From NCBI GenBank assembly GCA_023653785.1, contig JAMKCH010001615.1:1-64000 (forward strand): DNA of 64,000 nt, read 5' to 3'. Shown piece after piece: positions 57,288-64,000 of this stretch. A program made the position numbers and the translations under genes. Position 1 is the first letter of the stretch, and each line of letters starts with the position of its first letter. Origin of the DNA: Ophioderma brevispina. Lineage: Eukaryota; Echinodermata; Ophiuroidea; Amphilepidida; Ophiodermatidae. Below the pieces are notes generated by a model. That model saw only the letters and a list, made by a program, of their open reading frames with translations, did not search any database and was not told the origin of the DNA.

Positions 57288-58264
57288 TTTCCATGGAAGC
57301 GCTTTGAAATATTATCATTAAGCAAGAAAAAACAAAGACAAAACAAACCCTTTTCTATGAGTCCAACCATCCAATCAATCTCCTTTTTTTGGTGAAAAAT
57401 AGATCGATTTTGAATATTAAAAAGGTGAGCAGAAAAAAATAATTTTTCAACAATTTTTATTTTTATTTTTTTTAGAGTCACTTGCAAAAATATGGCTGAC
57501 TGACCGAAACTTCTTCTGTTTGCCTATTGATTTTTTTGGGTGGCCTGTACAGACATTAAATTTACCCTGTAGAATAGGTGGCAATTTCATAAACAAAATT
57601 GAAAATTCATATTAATTACAAAATTAGTTCTTAAAATATTTGATTTAATCAGATTTGTGATCACCAGTGGCAATTTTATTTGGTTAAGTAATTTAGATGT
57701 AGTTGCAGCATACAATTATGTAAATAGTTGTATTTCCCATGTAAGTAAGAACAGTTCCCATATGTTTACAATTTGAATGCAATTGAAAGTGTAGAGCAAT
57801 TTAGAACTAAAATTACAGGTCTTTACTTAACATTGATACTGAAACTTATGAAAAGTATGGAAACATTTCCAGTTTCATGAAATTTGTTTCCTCCCTGATT
57901 GTGTATCTGTGATCATGATAATCAAGTTCTTTTATGTGGTTGTTTTTACTTGATATATAATGGTTATCAAAACTTTTGACATTTGTTACTGCATTTATAC
58001 CTGACGCCTAAGGGGACTTCCAAAATGTTGCCCTTCTTCCTAGCAAATTTGACAAAAGTGGAATTGTTTTCTGAATTTTTAACCTTTTTTCAACAAAAAG
58101 CATAAAAGCTTATTTTTGGCTCACTCTGCTTGTAAAAATTATTTTTTGGCCTTTCTGAGCTCTTTTTATTTTTTGGGGCTTTTAAGAATTTTGTGGGGGC
58201 CAGCATCTGCCATCCCCACCGCGGTTTCGCGCCTGGATGAAAAAACATTAGACCACCTATACCT
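57288..58264. other. Intronic DNA, nothing recognised
   Basis: AT-rich; no exon with a DEP-like sequence and no clear repeat. Confidence 0.6.
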
Positions 58265-58820
58265 TTAAAGGGATTAGCAGCGATTTGCTAATCCGAAACA
58301 TCGAAAAAAATCATCAAAATTCATATTTTTATATTTTTGTTACTGGCATGGATATGTGAACATAACCTGCAAGTGGTTGGCTTGAAATCCCGTGTATTAA
58401 AAACAAGGCAGTACTTTTTATCTGATTCTGTAATTTCTGTACATGCATATCAAAATTCCGACTTGAGATCAAAAAAGCCTTTCCCGCTGTATATCAGTTT
58501 TTCAACGTGATATTGTGCACCATGATCAATACAGTTTGACCTAAAACACAAACAGTATTGATCTTTGGTTATTTTGTACTGGTGTAAACCGCAATCAGCT
58601 GTTTAGTGCAGATTTTGAGATGCCATTGCTGTATGTCTATTTGCGGGAGACGGTATGACAAAATTGCTCAAATACTTACATTTTTTCACTATTTGGTGGT
58701 TTGTTTCAACATTAAAGCAGTTATATGGAATTGTACACACTTATCCCTGATTTATAAGTTAAAAAAATGCATTTCCACATTTTTTTGATTCTCTCGCATT
58801 ATCGCTGCTAATCCCTTTAA
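58265..58820. mobile_element. TTAA miniature transposon, family E, complete copy
   Basis: TTAAAGGGATTAGCAGCGAT at the left and ATCGCTGCTAATCCCTTTAA at the right, with TTAA on both sides. The left inverted end is followed by a local hairpin (GCGATTTGCTAATCC). It is 556 bp and non-coding. Confidence 0.92.
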
Positions 58821-59174
58821 AGGTGCAACGAGAGATTTTGAGACATCAAATTAAGGTGTCATATGTAGTGATTTCATGTTGATTAGATACTAAAATGATT
58901 TCTTGCCTTGTATTTTGGTACAGAAATGTCTTAAAAATGAAAAGAAAAAATGATTTTTGTAAGCTTATATTTCAATAGGAAAACATAGGCCGAATTTTGT
59001 ATTTGCTCCTATACAAAATTAGAAATTTCACTATTTTTGTACCAAAGAAACAGTTCTCAGCTTAATCCTCACAGATGGTGATATTTGTGATATGAAGTTT
59101 ACACCAGTGCCAAAATCTGAATTTTCACATTTTTTCGGTACACCTGTTATTTGAAATTCTCGTTGCACCTTTAA
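58817..59174 (+). mobile_element. TTAA miniature transposon, family D, complete copy
   Basis: TTAAAGGTGCAACGAGAGA and TCTCGTTGCACCTTTAA form the ends. It shares its left TTAA with the family E copy, so one inserted exactly at the edge of the other. Confidence 0.92.
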
Positions 59175-59791
59175 CTGTAAAGGCTTTCAAAATATTAAAA
59201 TGATCATCCTATAACACAATGAACATTATTTTATGAAAATCAATCCCTATCTATCCATATTATAGATCATATACTTTCAGATTCTCGCATTAAAATCCTA
59301 CTTTATTGATAACAATCTCATAAGCAATAAATCTGGTTATTGATAGACATTTGGTGTAATCCTTGAATCAAATACTCTGCTACTGTATCATCATATTGTT
59401 ATGATAGATTCTGTTATAGATATACCCAAACTATATCATTATTATCATTATAACACAATACACACAAAGCAGCAGTGCCTATTTCCTATCAAAAGAGGGT
59501 ATGATAACATGTGATTTCCTATCAGTTGATGCAAATGGACTCATTTCCTATAATACATGTATGGTCAGTAATGCCAGTGATGAGTTTTCAATGCGAGTTC
59601 ATGTAAGACTGCCAACAATCATACATGATATTCCTTGCAAAAAGCTTTTCTCTTGATCAGTAAGTTTGTGAAATTTTCCACTTGCTTGCTTGCTTACTTA
59701 CTTACTTAATTACTTACTTACTTACTTATTACTTACTTACTTACTTACTTACTTACGTACTTACTTACTTACTACTTACTTACTTACTTAC

Positions 59792-59864
<73 letters not shown>

Positions 59865-60091
59865 TTACTTACTTACTTACTTACTTACGTACTTACTTAC
59901 TTACTTACTTACTTACTTATTTTAAGCACATTGCAATTTCAGTCTAAGGACAGCTATAAGGCTGTCTTTCTTAATGCCTATCTTTTCAGTATCCTTGATA
60001 CATAGTAAATTCTACCTAAGGACAGTTCTAATAGAGGACTTCCACCTTTCGGATTAGCGGCCATCTTGCCGGGAATGGCAAAGTCCATTCC
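59175..60091 (+). repeat. Tandem duplication, copy 1
   Basis: From CTGTAAAGGCTTTCAAAATA to AAAGTCCATTCC, this block is repeated at 60124-61026 with no difference that I can see by eye outside the microsatellite. A CTTA microsatellite lies at 59683-59920. It ends in a run of 23 A (60092-60114). Confidence 0.92.
59683..59920 (+). repeat. CTTA microsatellite
   Basis: TTGC then about 55 units of TTAC with occasional TACT and GTAC variants. The Leu/Thr/Tyr-rich open frames here are artefacts. Confidence 0.95.
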
Positions 60092-60123
60092 AAAAAAAAA
60101 AAAAAAAAAAAAAATCCCTTTAA

Positions 60124-60728
60124 CTGTAAAGGCTTTCAAAATATTAAAATGATCATCCTATAACACAATGAACATTATTTTATGAAAATCAATCCCTATC
60201 TATCCATATTATAGATCATATACTTTCAGATTCTCGCATTAAAATCCTACTTTATTGATAACAATCTCATAAGCAATAAATCTGGTTATTGATAGACATT
60301 TGGTGTAATCCTTGAATCAAATACTCTGCTACTGTATCATCATATTGTTATGATAGATTCTGTTATAGATATACCCAAACTATATCATTATTATCATTAT
60401 AACACAATACACACAAAGCAGCAGTGCCTATTTCCTATCAAAAGAGGGTATGATAACATGTGATTTCCTATCAGTTGATGCAAATGGACTCATTTCCTAT
60501 AATACATGTATGGTCAGTAATGCCAGTGATGAGTTTTCAATGCGAGTTCATGTAAGACTGCCAACAATCATACATGATATTCCTTGCAAAAAGCTTTTCT
60601 CTTGATCAGTAAGTTTGTGAAATTTTCCACTTGCTTGCTTGCTTGCTTGCTTACTTACTTACTTACTTACGTACTTACTTACTTATTACTTACTTCTTAC
60701 TACTTACTTACTTCCTTACTTACTTACG

Positions 60729-60763
<35 letters not shown>

Positions 60764-61026
60764 GTACTTACTTACTTATCTTACTACTTACTTCCTTACT
60801 TACTTACTACTTACTTACTTACTTAACTTACTTACTTACTTACTTACGTACTTACTTTAAGCACATTGCAATTTCAGTCTAAGGACAGCTATAAGGCTGT
60901 CTTTCTTAATGCCTATCTTTTCAGTATCCTTGATACATAGTAAATTCTACCTAAGGACAGTTCTAATAGAGGACTTCCACCTTTCGGATTAGCGGCCATC
61001 TTGCCGGGAATGGCAAAGTCCATTCC
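60124..61026 (+). repeat. Tandem duplication, copy 2
   Basis: Offset 949 bp from copy 1 up to the microsatellite. Its left flank is TCCCTTTAA instead of the family D end, and its right end continues into AAATTTCTGGAGAC instead of poly-A. Confidence 0.92.
60632..60854 (+). repeat. CTTA microsatellite, second copy
   Basis: Same array as in copy 1 with a different number and pattern of units. Confidence 0.95.
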
Positions 61027-61063
61027 AAATTTCTGGAGACTTTCTAAATCTAAAGAATGACAT

Positions 61064-61210
61064 GCACAGGTGCAGATCCAGGGAGGGGGCTCGCGCCCTC
61101 CCCGCCCAGTAATTCTGCCAAATCTTGCAAAATCAGCCCATTTTGGACAAGTTAAGCTTTTCAGTCCCTCTGTAATTTTGACGTTTTTCAAATCCTGGAT
61201 CCGCCCCTGA
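61064..61210. mobile_element. Short hAT-like element with CAGGGGCGGATCCAGG ends
   Basis: The left end CAGGTGCAGATCCAGGGAGG and the right end AATCCTGGATCCGCCCCTG are inverted repeats. The flanks share CATGCA but no exact 8-bp duplication. The interior is GC-rich at the left. About 140 bp, non-coding. Confidence 0.6.
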
Positions 61211-61580
61211 TGCATGTTGGATATGTATGCATAAAAAGTATGGGTCGCACTTTGAATAGCACAAGTACTTTGAGGTCGGGTATTAAATTGATCTGAATGA
61301 GGAATACTACAGGAACTAACACCTTTTGTTATAGGTATGCATGAGTGAGGTGAAAGACCTCTATTGACCATCCTTCCTAAGGCCTAAAATAAAAGAAAAT
61401 TGTTTGACAAGACAAAACATGTATTTTAAGTTAGCTTTAGGAAAAATATAATAGACATATTTATGCAAAAATGCCCCGGAAAAATATATTGGGCTGGAAA
61501 GAAAATAAAAGGGTCAAAAATGGTGTAGAATTTAGCCAAAATCATACCGAGCATGTTTGCATTCTTGTGAATGGTGAAAA

Positions 61581-61923
61581 TTAAAGGTTCTTGTTCCGAT
61601 TTATGTCTATTGTGTTCTCTACTTGATATGAGAGACTGGCACTTGCACATACGCCTCATCAAGTAACATGGGAAAAAAACTTGCAATTTTGATGGTAGAA
61701 GTAATAATGCACATTGCAAGGCCCTATTCAATACTGTGCTAATATTGATGGTTGACCATTAAAATGGCAGTTTTTTGTTTATCTTGGGAATGAAATGGAT
61801 TTGAGGGCTCAAATTTCAGGACGAAAATGAGAAAAATACAGCCTTTCATCCGATATCAAAATCGATACTACTTCTGGGTAAATCAGGGGGGGTCCCAAAG
61901 ATGATCGGAACACGCTCCTTTAA
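61581..61923 (-). mobile_element. TTAA miniature transposon, family C, copy 3 (inverted)
   Basis: TTAAAGGTTCTTGTTCCGAT at the left and GAACACGCTCCTTTAA at the right, TTAA at both sides. The interior is the reverse complement of 14743-15110 (AGGACGAAAATGAGAAAAAT, GGTAAATCAGG). Confidence 0.85.
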
Positions 61924-62814
61924 CATTGACTGTTCCATTTCCGCCCAAACTCAGTCCCCTGTTTCCAGCAAGGGAAATATTCCTAAATTTGTCGGATTTC
62001 ACTTAGTCCTCACCCCCTAGCTCTACAAAATATTTTCTCCAAATATGTCAGATTGAACTGAGGAGTTTTGGAAAAACGATCATTTTGAGTTGGCAAATTT
62101 TTAGGGTTGTCAAGGTATGGCAACGAAAGAACTTGCTTAGGTCCACTTTAGTTGTTCAGTCCCTTTCTCTAGTCCCTCAGTTAATAATACTCTTGTACAA
62201 GTATTTACAGTGTGAGAATCAAATGCATGGATTCTGTTATAACAATACTAGAGTGATGTTGAGGCAGACAAATGAGCACAGTGATGTGTAAACAATTAAA
62301 GGTGCATTTCATGATCTTAGCACCTTCATAATGGTTCACTAGATATCCTTCAAGAAGTTATTTCAACTAGCAGTATTTCTTGTTCATTCTGACATTTGAT
62401 GTTGTGAGCAAAATGTTTATATAACAGTGCAACAGTGCCCCATAGTCCCCAAATACAAAATTACAAATTTCTTCCAGTGTAGATCTAATTTGTATAGGCA
62501 CTCGTACATAGACACAGGGTCATCAGTTATTTTTTTTTTTTCAAAAGTATGTTGTGGGAGACGAGGATGTGGAGCATAAACCTTTTTAATAAAATGAACT
62601 TTATATCGTTAAAACAAAAACTTTAGATCAATATACATTATTATTTCATTGGTTGTAGATTATCTACTGTCTGGAAAATATTGATTGATCATTTATTGAT
62701 TATGGCCAATTGATTGATTGGTTAGATTGTGTGATTTGATTGCTTGATTAATTAACAATATTCACAACTAGGCGGTCCCGGGTTTCGCGATCACTTGGGT
62801 TTGTTTTTTGCTTA
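61924..62814. other. Intronic or flanking DNA, nothing recognised
   Basis: A T11 run near 62530 and ATTG-rich sequence at 62680-62745. No exon for the DEP domain was found. Confidence 0.6.
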
Positions 62815-64000
62815 TCCAACATGGCATGAATGACCCTCAGGTTCATGGTGCCTTTGACCTGGAATGACCTCTGATGGCCTTGTCGTGACCTTTAAATTTT
62901 GGCATCATCAATCGCCCCACCCTCCAAGTTTCATGTCCATACACCAAAAATTCTCCAATTTGACTCCTTGACCTTGAATGACCTAATGACCCTTGTCGGA
63001 CCTTTAAAATTGGCGGCATATCAAACAAACGACCCGCCCACCAAGTTTCGTCTAGATACACCAAAAGATTACCCCTTTTGCCTCCTGTGACATGAATGCC
63101 CTTGTCATGACCTTAAAATTTTTTTGGCGTCAAAGTAAATCGACCCCACCTTACATAGTTTTTCTGTCCATTACACCAATGTTTACCCCATTTGACCTTG
63201 AATGCCCCTGGTGACCTTTGACCACTAACCAATTACAAATTATACAACCTCAGTTTCGGACGTCAAGGGGACCCACCCACAAGTTTCAGGAACGTGCGAC
63301 CCTCGGTCTCCCCGGGTTTACCCCATTTGACCTCTTTGACCTTGAATGACCCCTAATGGAACCTGGTCATGACCTTCAAAATTTTTTGGCCGTCAAAATC
63401 GACCCCACCTTCCAAGTTTTATGTCCATACACCAACGTTTACCCCATTTGACCTTGAATGACCCCTGAGGACCTGTGATCCACTAACAATCAAATTATAC
63501 AACCCCCCCCCCCCCCCCCCCCCTCGGTCTTCGGACGTGTCAAGGGGACCCACCCACAAGTTTCAGGAACGTGAGACCCTCGGTCTCAAGAAACACCAAC
63601 GTTTAACCCTCATTGACCTTGAATGACCCCTAATGACCTTGTCATGACCTTCAAAATTTTCGGCATCAGAAATCGACCCACACCTTCCACGTTTCATGTC
63701 CATACACCAAACGTTTCCCCATTTGACCTCCTTTGAACTGAATGACCACTAATGACCTTGTAATGACCTTCAAATTTTTTGGCGGTCAAAAATCGACCCC
63801 ACCTTCAAGGTTTGATGTTCCATACACCAACGTTTACCCCATTTGACCTTGAATGACCTCTGATGAACTTTGATCCACTAACCAATACAAATTATAAAAA
63901 CCTCGGTCTTCGGCACGTTCAAGGGCACCCACCCAAGGCAAGTTTCAGGAACGTGCGACCCCGGTCTACCAACAAACCACACGGTTTAACCTCATGGGAC
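62815..64000. repeat. TGACCT-rich tandem array, continues beyond the window
   Basis: A unit with TTTGACCTTGAATGACC, TGACCTTCAAAATTTT, AATCGACCCCACCTTCCAAG, TCATGTCCATACACCAA and GTTTACCCC repeats at about 62930, 63060, 63160, 63410, 63690 and 63810. In some units a second block follows (CAAATTATACAACC, GGGGACCCACCCACAAGTTT, GGAACGTGCGACCC), at about 63235, 63490 and 63890. This gives a higher-order pattern. A C20 run lies near 63506. Confidence 0.9.

Noticed and set aside
59682..60005. Leu/Thr/Tyr-repeat open frames
   Set aside because: Translation of the CTTA microsatellite; all frames are open because the repeat lacks stops.

Overview
The window is metazoan nuclear DNA with very low coding density. 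It holds interrupted genes with GT-AG introns, no operon structure, and dense layers of transposon remnants, foldback elements, minisatellites and microsatellites. Two cellular genes are recognisable, both on the + strand. At the left are the last two coding exons of GEMIN2, an SMN-complex protein (9280-9459 and 11121-11216). Right of centre is the 5' half of a pleckstrin-family gene (PLEK/PLEK2-like), with a candidate first exon at 39478-39542 and exons at 44578-44733, 54388-54550 and 55157-55248; it continues past the window. DIRS elements, many TTAA-target miniature transposons and TGACCT-rich repeats would fit a marine invertebrate, perhaps an echinoderm or hemichordate, but the species is inferred only.

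Layout. 1-6432: a decayed DIRS-type tyrosine-recombinase retrotransposon (Gag-like, RT, RNase H, recombinase, inverted-repeat 3' end) that breaks a LINE lying on the - strand (6433-7815). 7816-11216: the end of GEMIN2, with small foldback and Helitron-like insertions in its introns. 11217-39300: intergenic DNA with TTAA miniature transposons, a Chapaev-like element carrying a nested hAT-like element, a tRNA-derived SINE, a large foldback, and two copies of a module made of an AT-rich body followed by a G-rich array. 39300-64000: the pleckstrin-family gene and its large introns, holding a second copy of the first LINE (with two insertions), a different LINE on the + strand whose RT is split by a TTAA element, a third body-plus-G-rich module, a poly-C minisatellite, a near-perfect 0.9 kb tandem duplication, and a TGACCT-rich array that runs off the end.

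The genes do not form a pathway: GEMIN2 acts in snRNP assembly and pleckstrin proteins bind phosphoinositides at membranes. No new defence or metabolic system is visible. The most informative signals are the insertion history, which can be read from empty and filled sites within the window, the repeated body-plus-G-rich modules, and a reading-phase conflict at two pleckstrin splice junctions that probably reflects single-base errors or an unusual gene structure.
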